Shown piece after piece: positions 1-8,897 of a stretch of DNA of 47,392 nucleotides. The notes under the pieces are model-generated. The model saw only the letters and a list, made by a program, of their open reading frames with translations, was not told the origin of the DNA and searched no databases. The stretch's first letter is position 1. Every line of letters begins with the position of its first letter. A program made the translations under genes and the position numbers. The stretch is from Klebsiella spallanzanii (GTDB taxonomy: Bacteria > Pseudomonadota > Gammaproteobacteria > Enterobacterales > Enterobacteriaceae), in NCBI RefSeq assembly GCF_902158555.1, contig NZ_CABGGS010000006.1:99068-146459 (forward strand), given 5' to 3'.

Positions 1-135
1 ATATGCGTTGGCTTAATTCCTCTGCTTTTAGTATTGGGCTGCCTGAAGCTGCTGAATAAAAAGGTTAGCCCAAATAAGGTATTAATTATGCTGATTGTCT
101 TTGGCTTTGCGGCCGCGGGCATTGGGGTTATTTAA
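1..135 (+). CDS. C-terminal fragment of membrane protein, possibly PTS EIID
   Basis: An open frame enters from the left edge and ends with TAA at 133-135, giving 44 residues with two hydrophobic stretches around a short basic loop (LLNKKVSPNK). A hydrophobic helix, a basic loop, a second helix and a stop soon after resemble the end of mannose-family PTS EIID subunits. That is a resemblance from memory and not a motif proof. The start lies outside the window. A KdgM-type porin follows on the same strand, which would suit an oligosaccharide uptake cluster. Any other small integral membrane protein remains possible. Confidence 0.4.
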   Translation: MCVGLIPLLLVLGCLKLLNKKVSPNKVLIMLIVFGFAAAGIGVI

Positions 136-206
136 TTTATCATCAGGCTCCCTGTAATAAAGGGATAGAACAGGTAGTCCGGACAGAACCACGCTGCTGG
201 TTATTT

Positions 207-236
207 CCCGGAGGCGGCGCGTTGCGCCTGTCCGGG
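207..236. repeat. REP-like palindrome
   Basis: An imperfect inverted repeat with CCCGGA at 207-212 and TCCGGG at 231-236 encloses a GC-rich centre and is followed by CTACA, the usual look of enterobacterial REP/BIME units. It sits between the upstream membrane gene and the porin. The rest of 136-404 is AT-rich non-coding DNA that probably holds the porin promoter; I see no other gene there. Confidence 0.6.
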
Positions 237-404
237 CTACAAAAGCCCTATAAATGGTTAATGTTTAAATAGAAAAACCGTCAGCATCTAATAGCAACAA
301 AAATATTATAATCAATATATTTATTTTAAGGATTTTATATCCTGAGGCAATAATTGTATTTATTCGCAAAATAATGGCAGTCAATAAACTCTACAGGAAT
401 AAAA

Positions 405-1103
405 ATGAAAATATTACGCACGCTGTTGATAGGCATACCGCTGTCCTGCTTTACGCTAAATGTATTTGCCGCAGCCACCTGGGTTGATAATCGCTACGCG
501 CACACTACGGCATCTGAGAAAAATCAGTATAAAATTGGCCTTGGTCATATATTTGATAATGGTGCGGGCATTCTGGCTTCCGCCATGTACGATCTCGGGC
601 AAGACTTTAATCAGATGAAAAGCTCCTTTCAGGAGTTTGAAGGTTGGTACCCAATTCCGCTTAATGAAAAATGGACGCTGACGCCGGGGGGGCTAACCGA
701 TATTGACAGTAATGGAACGAAGCTGGCTCCTTATATCAGTCTCGATTATAAAATCAGTAAAACATTAAGTTTTAGCAGCCGCTATCGCTATAACCATATG
801 ACCCATAAAGAGCGCGATTATAATGGCGAGATGGATTATAACGACAGCCATCAGTTCGACCTGTTCCTTAATTACCAGGCGACAGAGAAACTGTGGCTCC
901 AGCTCAACCCGGAATTTTTCGTTAACACCAACGACTTCAATGCTTCTAACGGGCAGAAAACCCACTGGGAGCCGAGCATTGTAGCGCGCTATCGTGTTGA
1001 TAAGCACTGGCTTCCCTATGCGGAAGTCGCCTGGCTGGATCAGGACCAGAATCATGACGATCAGATAAGATTCCGCCTCGGAATTCGCTATTACTTCGAT
1101 TAA
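405..1103 (+). CDS. KdgM-family outer membrane porin
   Basis: A 232-aa protein with a signal peptide (MKILRTLLIGIPLSCFTLNVFA, cleavage near residue 23) and then an all-beta, aromatic-rich mature chain ending in the outer-membrane signature YYFD. Blocks such as EFEGWYP, LTPGGL, YRYNH, NDFNASNG and HWLPYAEVAWLD are shared with OmpL at 28978-29670, so both belong to the KdgM (oligogalacturonate-specific monomeric) porin family. The family forms small 12-strand beta-barrels that pass acidic oligosaccharides. The start is supported by an AGGA 9 bases upstream. The substrate is unknown; a PTS-like gene end lies just upstream, suggesting sugar uptake. Confidence 0.85.
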   Translation: MKILRTLLIGIPLSCFTLNVFAAATWVDNRYAHTTASEKNQYKIGLGHIFDNGAGILASAMYDLGQDFNQMKSSFQEFEGWYPIPLNEKWTLTPGGLTDIDSNGTKLAPYISLDYKISKTLSFSSRYRYNHMTHKERDYNGEMDYNDSHQFDLFLNYQATEKLWLQLNPEFFVNTNDFNASNGQKTHWEPSIVARYRVDKHWLPYAEVAWLDQDQNHDDQIRFRLGIRYYFD

Positions 1104-1140
1104 ATGCAACCAGGACACAAGCTATTGTGCCCGCATTTCT

Positions 1141-1169
1141 GCCGGGCGGCGGCTAACGCCTTGCCCGGC
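1141..1169. repeat. REP element
   Basis: GCCGGGC at 1141-1147 pairs with GCCCGGC at 1163-1169 around GGCGGCTAACGCC and is followed by CTACAA, a typical REP unit. It lies between the convergent porin and DUF1471 genes. Confidence 0.75.
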
Positions 1170-1199
1170 CTACAATATCAATTCATTGCACTTCAGACA

Positions 1200-1226
1200 C
1201 AAAAAAAGCGCCCTGAGGCGCTCTTT
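1200..1226 (-). terminator. Rho-independent terminator of the DUF1471 gene
   Basis: Read on the minus strand, AGCGCC (1222-1217) loops over four bases to GGCGCT (1212-1207) and runs into seven T residues. It lies 18 bases past the stop of the gene at 1244-1456. Confidence 0.85.
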
Positions 1227-1243
1227 CGACAGTAGCTTGAAGC

Positions 1244-1456
1244 TTATTTGTTCAGTTCCGCTGTCATATGCACACGGTTACCGGTAAACGCTTCGGTAAT
1301 TTTGTAAGATGATGCGCCAGCGGCCTGGGCCTGAGCGGCGATTTTCGCTTCTGCACCGTCGATAGTCATAGCGGTAGCGGTCACGGTTTCAGCGGCAAAG
1401 GAACCGAAAGAAGCGGCCAGAGCGATAACTGCAACAAAAGTTTTGATGCTTTTCAT
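1244..1456 (-). CDS. DUF1471 (YhcN/BhsA-like) small periplasmic protein
   Basis: A 70-aa protein with a clear signal peptide (MKSIKTFVAVIALAASFGSFA, cleaved before AETVT) and a compact mature domain of about 48 residues. The pattern 'GAEAKIAAQAQAAGASSYKI' and the small beta strand at the end are typical of the YhcN/YdgH/BhsA family (DUF1471). Enterobacteria have many paralogues of this family, several linked to stress, biofilm or acid response. The exact paralogue cannot be named. It is monocistronic, with its own terminator and a spacer to fdhD upstream. Confidence 0.85.
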   Translation of the reverse strand: MKSIKTFVAVIALAASFGSFAAETVTATAMTIDGAEAKIAAQAQAAGASSYKITEAFTGNRVHMTAELNK

Positions 1457-1584
1457 GATATAAACCCTTTACGTTAGTTGTTTGTATAAGGCGTTGTGCC
1501 TTGATGTGATAAATAGTAGCCTTCACATTGGCAAACAAAAAGCGGAAGGATTTGTTGTCATCATTCAAAAAAATTGACTTAGAA

Positions 1585-2397
1585 TTAACCTGCAATTAAT
1601 CGCTGTGGATGGGTATAGATAGTTGCCCTGCCCGGCTTGCAGAACCCTACCAGCGTCAGGTTGCAGCGCTCGGCAACGTCGACTGCCAGCATCGTCGCCG
1701 CAGAGACCGCAAACAGGATTTCTACTCCGCACATGGCCGCCTTCTGCACCATTTCATAGCTGGCGCGGCTGGAGACTAAAGCGGCGCCATTGCGCCAGGT
1801 ATCCCCGAGTTCCGCGCGGCGTCCGAGGAGTTTATCCAGCGCCACGTGACGGCCCACATCTTCATAGCCACCCGACAGGTCGCCGGAAGGACTCACCCAG
1901 GCCGCGGCATGCGTACAGCCGGTCAGGCGGCCTATCGGCTGGAAATCATTCAGATGCGCCAGCGCGCGATCGAGGTTCGCCAGGTCGAACGTCTGGGTAA
2001 ACGGCAGCGGCTGCACCGGCTTACCGATATCGTTGAGCTGCTCCACGCCGCAGACGCCGCAGCCGGTGCGCCCGGCCAACGCGCGACGGCGCTCTTTCAG
2101 CCCCATAAAGCGGCGGCTGGACAGCTCAATTTGTACTTCCAGACCGTTGCAGGCCTGCACAACGTCCATGCCAAAAATCTCGCGCCGACTTTCTATAATC
2201 CCTTCGGATAAGGAAAAGCCCACCGCAAACTGCGGCAGATCTTTCGGCGTCGCCATCATTACGACATGCGAGATACCGTTGTAGACTAGCGCAACCGGAA
2301 CTTCTTCAGCCAGATAATCTGCCTGAGCGGCGTCCATACTGGCTCGCGACCAAATAAGACGCGAATCTGCGCCAGCGGGAGAAAGGGATTGAGACAT
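1585..2397 (-). CDS. fdhD: FdhD, sulfurtransferase for formate dehydrogenase
   Basis: FdhD passes sulfur from the cysteine desulfurase IscS to the molybdenum cofactor of formate dehydrogenases, which is needed for activity. The cysteine pair in [12 protein letters not shown] is the family's functional CxxC loop, and the long conserved core from [18 protein letters not shown] to the C-terminal YTHPQRL is intact. I chose the ATG at 2397 (270 aa, preceded by AGGTAAAACC). An open frame extends 21 codons further upstream, but that part has no family similarity I recognise. The gene diverges from fdoG, the enzyme it matures, across a 379-bp shared regulatory region. Confidence 0.95.
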   Translation of the reverse strand: MSQSLSPAGADSRLIWSRASMDAAQADYLAEEVPVALVYNGISHVVMMATPKDLPQFAVGFSLSEGIIESRREIFGMDVVQACNGLEVQIELSSRRFMGLKERRRALAGRTGCGVCGVEQLNDIGKPVQPLPFTQTFDLANLDRALAHLNDFQPIGRLTGCTHAAAWVSPSGDLSGGYEDVGRHVALDKLLGRRAELGDTWRNGAALVSSRASYEMVQKAAMCGVEILFAVSAATMLAVDVAERCNLTLVGFCKPGRATIYTHPQRLIAG

Positions 2398-2532
2398 GGT
2401 TTTACCTGGAAGTCGTAACAATAACGCGGTTATTTCAGCACGGATAGTCGGCCGTAGCAAACCCGATACCCAAAGTGAACTTGCGCATCATCAACGATAC
2501 TTACAAAGCTAAAGCGCATAGCGTTATATAAA

Positions 2533-2546
2533 TTGATACATATCAC
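2533..2546. promoter_or_regulatory. FNR/CRP-type box between fdhD and fdoG
   Basis: TTGATACATATCAC matches the FNR consensus (TTGAT, four bases, ATCAA) at nine of ten positions. It lies in the divergent fdhD-fdoG region, 136 bp before fdhD and 231 bp before fdoG. FNR versus CRP binding, and which gene it serves, cannot be told from sequence. I see no other gene in 2398-2776. Confidence 0.45.
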
Positions 2547-2776
2547 TCGGCACATTTTAATAACTCAACTTTTTGCGCAGAAATGAGCTAAAAACAACAT
2601 TATCTTCCCCCTCAGTATACATACCGGAAACATTCTCAAAAATTGTGATATTCTAAATAGGGTTATTCCACTGGCTACCTGACAAATATCAATCCCTCAG
2701 AAGTGGTACGCATCAGCGGCAGGCAGCCAGAAAAATCATAACAATTGATGAGCAATGTCGAAACAAGGAGCGAACC

Positions 2777-5700
2777 ATGCAGGTCAGCAGAAGGCAGTTC
2801 TTTAAGATCTGCGCTGGCGGTATGGCAGGAACCACGGCGGCTGCGCTGGGCTTTGCCCCCGGCGTAGCGCTCGCGGAAACACGGCAGTACAAGTTGCTGC
2901 GCACCCGCGAAACCCGTAACACCTGCACTTACTGTTCCGTTGGCTGTGGGCTGTTGATGTATAGCCTCGGCGACGGCGCAAAAAACGCCAAAGCGTCTAT
3001 CTTCCATATTGAAGGTGACCCGGACCACCCGGTCAACCGTGGCGCGCTCTGCCCTAAAGGGGCCGGTCTGGTGGACTTCATCCACTCCGAAAGCCGCCTG
3101 AAGTTTCCAGAATACCGCGCGCCAGGCTCCGATAAATGGCAGCAGATCAGCTGGGATGAAGCGTTCGATCGCATCGCTAAGCTGATGAAAGAGGACCGCG
3201 ACGCCAACTTTATCGCGCAAAACAGCGCAGGTACCACCGTCAACCGTTGGTTGACCACCGGTATGCTGTGCGCCTCCGCGTCCAGTAACGAAACCGGCTA
3301 TTTAACCCAGAAATTTACCCGCGCGCTCGGTATGCTCGCGGTCGACAACCAGGCGCGTGTCTGACACGGACCAACGGTAGCAAGTCTTGCTCCAACATTT
3401 GGTCGCGGTGCGATGACCAACCACTGGGTCGACATCAAGAACGCCAACCTTATCGTGGTGATGGGCGGCAACGCCGCTGAAGCACACCCGGTAGGATTCC
3501 GCTGGGCGATGGAAGCCAAAATTCACAACGGCGCTAAGCTGATTGTGATCGATCCGCGCTTTACGCGTACCGCGTCAGTGGCTGATTTCTATACCCCAAT
3601 TCGTTCCGGTACTGACATTACCTTCTTGTCAGGCGTCATCCTGTACCTGTTGAACAACGAAAAGATTAACCGTGAATACACCGAAGCCTATACCAACGCC
3701 AGCCTGATCGTGCGTGAGGATTACGGCTTTGAAGACGGTCTGTTCAGCGGCTACGATGCCGAAGCCCGCAAGTACGATAAAACGTCCTGGAACTATGAGC
3801 TGGATGAAAACGGCTTTGCCAAACGCGATACCACGCTGCAGCATCCACGCTGCGTCTGGAATCTGCTGAAGCAGCACGTTTCCCGCTATACGCCGGAAGT
3901 TGTCGAAAATATCTGCGGCACGCCGAAAGCTGACTTCCTTAAAGTCTGCGAGTACATCGCGGAAACCAGCGCCCACGATAAAACGGCGTCGTTCCTCTAC
4001 GCGCTGGGCTGGACGCAGCACTCCATCGGCGCACAGAACATCCGTACGATGGCGATGATCCAGCTGCTGCTCGGTAATATGGGGATGGCGGGCGGTGGCG
4101 TAAACGCCCTGCGCGGTCACTCTAATATTCAGGGTCTCACCGACTTAGGGCTGCTGTCGCAGAGCCTGCCTGGTTATATGACGCTGCCGAGCGAAAAACA
4201 GACCGACCTGCAAACCTACCTCGCCGCCAACACGCCAAAACCGCTGTTGAAGGACCAGGTAAACTACTGGGGCAACTACCCGAAATTCTTCGTCTCCATG
4301 ATGAAGGCCTTCTTTGGCGATAAAGCGACGGCGGAAAACAGCTGGGGCTTTGACTGGCTGCCGAAGTGGGACAAGGGCTACGACGTGCTGCAGTACTTCG
4401 AAATGATGAACCAGGGCAAAGTGAATGGCTATATCTGCCAGGGCTTTAACCCGGTGGCCTCGTTCCCGAACAAAAACAAGGTTATCGCCTCGCTGTCGAA
4501 ACTGAAGTTCCTGGTGACTATCGATCCGCTCAACACCGAAACGTCGACCTTCTGGCAAAACCACGGTGAATCGAACGATGTCGATCCATCAAAAATCCAG
4601 ACTGAAGTGTTCCGCCTGCCGTCCACCTGTTTTGCCGAAGAGAACGGTTCTATCGTTAACTCCGGCCGCTGGCTGCAGTGGCACTGGAAAGGCGCGGACG
4701 CCCCGGGGATTGCGACCACCGACGGTGAGATCCTTGCGGGTATCTTCTTACGCCTGCGTAAGATGTACGCCGAACAGGGAGGTCCAGCGCCGGAGCCGGT
4801 GCTGAACATGACCTGGAACTACTCCACTCCGCATGAACCGGCCTCGGAAGAAGTGGCGATGGAGAGCAACGGTAAAGCGTTGGCGGACATTACCGACCCG
4901 GCAACCGGCGCGGTTATCGTCAAAAAAGGCCAGCAGCTCAGCTCGTTCGCACAGCTGCGTGATGACGGTACGACGTCCAGCGGCTGCTGGATCTTCGCCG
5001 GTAGCTGGACGCCGGACGGCAACCAGATGGCGCGTCGTGATAACGCCGACCCGTCGGGCCTTGGCAACACGCTGGGCTGGGCATGGGCATGGCCGCTGAA
5101 CCGCCGCATTCTCTATAACCGTGCCTCCGCGGATCCGCAGGGTAAACCATGGGATCCGAAGCGCCAGATCCTGAAATGGGACGGCGCAAAATGGGCCGGT
5201 ATGGATATTCCGGACTACAGCGCCGCCGCACCTGGCAGCGATGTCGGGCCGTTTATCATGCAACCGGAAGGGATGGGGCGTCTGTTCGCTATCGATAAGA
5301 TGGCGGAAGGGCCGTTCCCGGAACACTACGAACCGTTTGAAACGCCGCTAGGAACTAACCCGCTGCACCCGAACGTGGTCTCTAACCCGGCCGCTCGCGT
5401 CTTTAAAGGCGACCTTGAGCAGATAGGTAAAGCGGAGAAATTCCCTTACGTCGGTACCACTTATCGTCTGACCGAGCACTTCCACTACTGGACCAAACAC
5501 GCGCTGCTTAACGCCATCGCGCAGCCGGAACAGTTTGTGGAGATCGGTGAGAAGCTGGCGAACAAACTCGGCATCGCCCATGGCGATACCGTGAAGGTCT
5601 CCTCTAACCGCGGCTACATCAAAGCCAAGGCGGTGGTGACCAAGCGTATTCGCACGCTGAAAGCAGACGGTAAGGATATCGATACTATCGGTATTCCGAT

Positions 5701-5827
5701 TCACTGGGGCTACGAAGGGGTGGCGAAGAAAGGGTTTATCGCCAATACCCTGACGCCGTTCGTCGGTGATGCGAATACGCAGACGCCGGAATTCAAGGCT
5801 TTCCTCGTGAACGTGGAAAAGGCGTAA
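2777..5827 (+). CDS. fdoG: Formate dehydrogenase-O alpha subunit (selenoprotein)
   Basis: Catalytic subunit of the membrane-bound, periplasm-facing formate dehydrogenase-O. It oxidises formate to CO2 at a bis-MGD molybdenum centre. A Tat signal (SRRQFFK, cleaved after GVALA) is followed by the 4Fe-4S motif CTYCSVGCGLLMY and by CPKGAGL. The frame is interrupted by TGA at 3362-3364, codon 196, in the context NQARV-U-HGPTVA. This is the conserved selenocysteine site of this family, with a SECIS hairpin directly behind it. Read through, the protein has 1016 residues, the E. coli FdoG length. fdoH follows after 12 bases. Function needs SelABCD, FdhD, FdhE and MobA-made cofactor. Confidence 0.97.
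3362..3402 (+). promoter_or_regulatory. bacterial SECIS element with UGA(Sec) codon
   Basis: The UGA is followed by CACGGACCAACGGTAGCAAG and TCTTGCTCC. GGTAGCAAG and CTTGCTCC can pair as the upper stem with a short AGUCU-type loop about 20 bases after the UGA, the geometry SelB needs. The sequence is close to the known fdnG/fdoG SECIS of E. coli. Confidence 0.9.
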
Positions 5828-5839
5828 CGGAGACGACTT

Positions 5840-6742
5840 ATGGCTTATCAATCGCAAGACATTATCCGTCGTTCCGCGACTAACGGCTTCACCCCCGCGC
5901 CGCGTGCGCGGGATCATCAGGAAGAGGTGGCGAAGCTTATCGACGTCACCACCTGCATCGGCTGTAAAGCCTGTCAGGTGGCCTGTTCCGAGTGGAACGA
6001 CATCCGTGATGAAGTGGGTCATAACGTCGGGGTGTACGATAACCCCGCCGATCTGACCGCCAAATCCTGGACGGTGATGCGCTTCTCGGAAGTCGAGCAG
6101 AACGACAAACTGGAGTGGCTGATCCGTAAAGATGGCTGTATGCACTGCGCGGACCCGGGCTGCCTGAAGGCCTGCCCGGCGGAAGGGGCGATCATCCAGT
6201 ATGCCAACGGCATCGTCGACTTCCAGTCCGAGCAGTGCATCGGCTGCGGCTACTGCATCGCCGGCTGTCCGTTTAACGTGCCGCGACTCAACCCGGAAGA
6301 CAACCGCGTCTACAAATGTACGCTGTGCGTCGACCGCGTTAACGTTGGCCAGGAACCGGCCTGCGTGAAAACCTGCCCGACCGGCGCTATCCACTTTGGC
6401 TCCAAAGAGGATATGAAAACGCTGGCGGCAGAACGCGTGGGCGAGCTGAAAACCCGCGGTTACGACAACGCAGGGCTGTACGATCCGGCCGGTGTTGGCG
6501 GCACGCACGTGATGTACGTGCTGCACCACGCCGATAAGCCGAATCTGTACCACGGCCTGCCGGAGAACCCGGAAATCAGCGCTACGGTTAAGTTCTGGAA
6601 AGGTATCTGGAAACCGCTGGCCGCTGTCGGTTTTGCGGCCACCTTTGCCGCCAGCATCTTCCACTACGTCGGTGTCGGCCCGAACCGCGCGGAAGAGGAA
6701 GAAGACAACCTGCATGAAGAGAATGACGAGGTGCGCAAATGA
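5840..6742 (+). CDS. fdoH: Formate dehydrogenase-O iron-sulfur subunit
   Basis: A 300-aa electron-transfer subunit that carries electrons from FdoG to the cytochrome FdoI. Four ferredoxin-type cysteine clusters are visible: [45 protein letters not shown] and the CTLCVDR...CVKTCPTG pair, enough for four 4Fe-4S centres. A single hydrophobic segment near residues 255-275 ([20 protein letters not shown]) anchors it in the inner membrane, with an acidic tail after it. It starts 12 bases after fdoG with GGAGACG as ribosome site, and its stop overlaps the fdoI start (ATGA). Confidence 0.97.
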   Translation: MAYQSQDIIRRSATNGFTPAPRARDHQEEVAKLIDVTTCIGCKACQVACSEWNDIRDEVGHNVGVYDNPADLTAKSWTVMRFSEVEQNDKLEWLIRKDGCMHCADPGCLKACPAEGAIIQYANGIVDFQSEQCIGCGYCIAGCPFNVPRLNPEDNRVYKCTLCVDRVNVGQEPACVKTCPTGAIHFGSKEDMKTLAAERVGELKTRGYDNAGLYDPAGVGGTHVMYVLHHADKPNLYHGLPENPEISATVKFWKGIWKPLAAVGFAATFAASIFHYVGVGPNRAEEEEDNLHEENDEVRK

Positions 6743-7374
6743 AAAGACGTGACACCATCGTGCGCTATACCGCGCCGGAGCGAATCAACCACTGGGTTAC
6801 CGCCTTCTGCTTCGTGCTGGCGGCGGTGAGCGGGCTAGGCTTTTTCTTCCCGTCCTTCAACTGGTTGATGCAAATCATGGGAACCCCGCAGCTGGCACGC
6901 ATTCTGCATCCGTTCGTGGGCGTGATCATGTTTGCCTCGTTCATCATTATGTTCTTCCGCTACTGGCACCATAACCTGATCAACCGGGACGATATTTTCT
7001 GGGCGAAGAACATTCGCAAGATTGTCGTCAACGAGGAAGTGGGCGACACCGGACGCTATAACTTCGGCCAGAAATGCGTGTTCTGGGCGGCGATTATCTT
7101 CCTGCTGCTGCTGCTGGTGAGCGGGGTGATTATCTGGCGTCCGTACTTTGCGCCAGCGTTCTCCATCCCGGTTATCCGTTTCGCGCTGATGCTGCATTCG
7201 TTCTCTGCGGTGGCGCTGATTGTGGTTATCATGGTGCATATTTACGCCGCGCTGTGGGTGAAAGGTACGATTACCGCCATGGTGGAAGGCTGGGTCACGA
7301 AGACGTGGGCGAAGAAGCATCACCCGCGCTGGTACCGTGAAGTTCGCGAAAAACAGGATAAGAGCCAATCGTAA
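6739..7374 (+). CDS. fdoI: Formate dehydrogenase-O cytochrome b556 subunit
   Basis: A 211-aa integral membrane protein with four hydrophobic helices and the histidines of a di-haem cytochrome b ([46 protein letters not shown]). It passes electrons from FdoH to quinone. The start overlaps the fdoH stop by four bases, implying translational coupling. In E. coli fdhE follows at once; here a strong terminator and a three-gene cassette intervene. Confidence 0.96.
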   Translation: MKRRDTIVRYTAPERINHWVTAFCFVLAAVSGLGFFFPSFNWLMQIMGTPQLARILHPFVGVIMFASFIIMFFRYWHHNLINRDDIFWAKNIRKIVVNEEVGDTGRYNFGQKCVFWAAIIFLLLLLVSGVIIWRPYFAPAFSIPVIRFALMLHSFSAVALIVVIMVHIYAALWVKGTITAMVEGWVTKTWAKKHHPRWYREVREKQDKSQS

Positions 7375-7399
7375 GCGGAAGCGTTTTATGGTTCTCTGA

Positions 7400-7429
7400 A
7401 ATGGCGTCGTTTATCGACGCCATTTTTTT
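7400..7429 (+). terminator. Rho-independent terminator after fdoI
   Basis: ATGGCGTCG (7401-7409) pairs with CGACGCCAT (7415-7423) around a five-base loop and is followed by a run of seven T. It closes the fdoGHI transcript before the inserted cassette. Confidence 0.92.
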
Positions 7430-7446
7430 AGCGGATAACGTTCAGT

Positions 7447-7468
7447 TTTGACAACTTTTTGACAACTT
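7447..7468 (+). promoter_or_regulatory. perfect 11-bp tandem repeat, candidate regulator-binding site
   Basis: TTTGACAACTT occurs twice head to tail (7447-7457 and 7458-7468), so the period is 11 bp, about one helical turn. OmpR-family regulators bind such direct repeats, and the cassette encodes one. Each copy also contains TTGACA, so the repeat could serve as -35. TATACA at 7469-7474 is the nearest -10-like hexamer but its spacing is short (15 bp). The site is 75 bases before the VWA gene start. Confidence 0.5.
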
Positions 7469-7542
7469 TATACAGATAACAGACCAATCGGGGTTCAGGC
7501 CGCATAAGAATGGAGTCGATTCTTTTGACAAGGAGACGTATC

Positions 7543-8880
7543 GTGAATCTGAAGCACCTCTTCGCAGCCCTGACCCTCAGTCTGCTGGCAACAACTGCAG
7601 GCGCACAGCAGCCTGCGCCAAAAGTGGCTATCAAGTCTGAGCTGGCCTCACCTGTGGTACTGGAAAATACGCAGGATAAAAACTATCTCAAAGTGTCGCT
7701 AACGGGATTCCCCCTGAGCGTCACTAAACGCAGTCCGATTAACCTCGCGCTGGTTATCGACCGCTCCGGCTCAATGGGCGGCGACCGCATTGAGCAGGCC
7801 ACCGAAGCGGCGGTGATGGCGGTAAACACCTTAAACGCCCAGGATACGCTTTCGGTGGTGATTTACGATGACGTCGTGGATGTCATTGTGCCTGCGGCTA
7901 AACTCAACAATAAAGATAAGCTTATCAGCCAGATCCGCGAGCGACTGACCGCCCGCGGCGGCACCGCGCTATTTGCCGGCGTCAGTCGTGGCATTAAAGA
8001 AGTCAGTAAATACCTCGATAAAGCCCATGTTAACCGCATTATTCTGCTCTCAGACGGCCAGGCGAACGTCGGCCCGTCATCGACCAGTGAGCTGGCAGAG
8101 CTGGGTAAAATTGCGGCCCGCAAAGGTATCGCCATCACCACGATGGGCATCGGTAACGGCTACAACGAAGATTTGATGGCCGCCATTGCGCAGTACAGCG
8201 ATGGCAACCATGTTTTTGTGCAAAATACCGGCAGTCTGGAAAAAGCGTTCACCCATGAATTTGGCGATGTCATGTCCGTTGTCGCCCAGGATGTGGTCGT
8301 TGAAATTAAAGTCGCCGACAACGTTAAGCCGCTGCGCCTGCTGGGGCGCGAAGGCGACATTCACGATAATACGGTGACGGTGAAGCTAAATCAGCTTTAC
8401 GCCAACCAGGAGAAATACGTCATGCTGGAAATGCTTCCGGCAAAAGGCAAAGCTGCGCAAAGCAAGCCGCTGGCGGATGTTAATGTTCGCTACAATAACC
8501 TCGCCACTCGCCAGAAAGAAAACTGGGATGAGAAAATGGCCATTCGATACACTGCGTCTGCCAGCGAAGCGCAAAAAGCGCAGGTGGAAGATGTGATCGT
8601 CGATTCGGCCATTCAGAAATCCGCAATTCAAAACGAGCAGGCTTTAAAGCTTATCGATGAAGGCAAAATGGATGAAGCGAAAGCCGTGCTGCGTGAAAGC
8701 ACAAGCCTGATGGGTTCCCTGCAGCTCAGCGCGCCAGCGCCAAAAATGAAAGCGCAAGAAAGCGCAGAAGAGAACCGCCAGTTGCTGCAAAAACTGGAAA
8801 CTGAAAGCAAAGAAGCGTCTCGTAAATCACTGAAAGAACAGAACTACCGAACCAAAAATCAGAGTTCGAAAGCGGACTAA
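7543..8880 (+). CDS. secreted von Willebrand factor A domain protein
   Basis: I chose the GTG at 7543 because AAGGAGA lies 7 bases before it and it opens directly on a signal peptide (NLKHLFAALTLSLLATTAGA, then QQ); this gives 445 aa. The open frame starts earlier, at 7510, without such support. The VWA domain spans roughly residues 64-240 and has a complete metal-binding MIDAS site: DRSGS, the threonine in ARGGTALF and the aspartate in LLSDGQAN. A beta-rich part follows, then a charged helical C-terminus (about 340-445) likely to form coiled coil. No lipobox or second membrane segment is seen, so it should be soluble in the periplasm. The kinase gene follows after 17 bases. VWA domains bind protein ligands; the partner here is unknown, and the sensor domain of the kinase is the obvious candidate. 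Confidence 0.9.
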   Translation: MNLKHLFAALTLSLLATTAGAQQPAPKVAIKSELASPVVLENTQDKNYLKVSLTGFPLSVTKRSPINLALVIDRSGSMGGDRIEQATEAAVMAVNTLNAQDTLSVVIYDDVVDVIVPAAKLNNKDKLISQIRERLTARGGTALFAGVSRGIKEVSKYLDKAHVNRIILLSDGQANVGPSSTSELAELGKIAARKGIAITTMGIGNGYNEDLMAAIAQYSDGNHVFVQNTGSLEKAFTHEFGDVMSVVAQDVVVEIKVADNVKPLRLLGREGDIHDNTVTVKLNQLYANQEKYVMLEMLPAKGKAAQSKPLADVNVRYNNLATRQKENWDEKMAIRYTASASEAQKAQVEDVIVDSAIQKSAIQNEQALKLIDEGKMDEAKAVLRESTSLMGSLQLSAPAPKMKAQESAEENRQLLQKLETESKEASRKSLKEQNYRTKNQSSKAD

Positions 8881-8897
8881 CCCACAAGGAGTGCTGG

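Noticed and set aside
2777..3364. A 195-codon ORF ending at TGA 3362, as if fdoG were truncated
   Set aside because: The TGA is the conserved selenocysteine codon with a SECIS hairpin behind it, and the frame continues to the normal length.
5348..6715. 455-codon frame antisense to fdoG/fdoH
   Set aside because: It covers known genes on the other strand, has no recognisable domain and low-complexity GC-driven composition; a shadow of strong codon bias.
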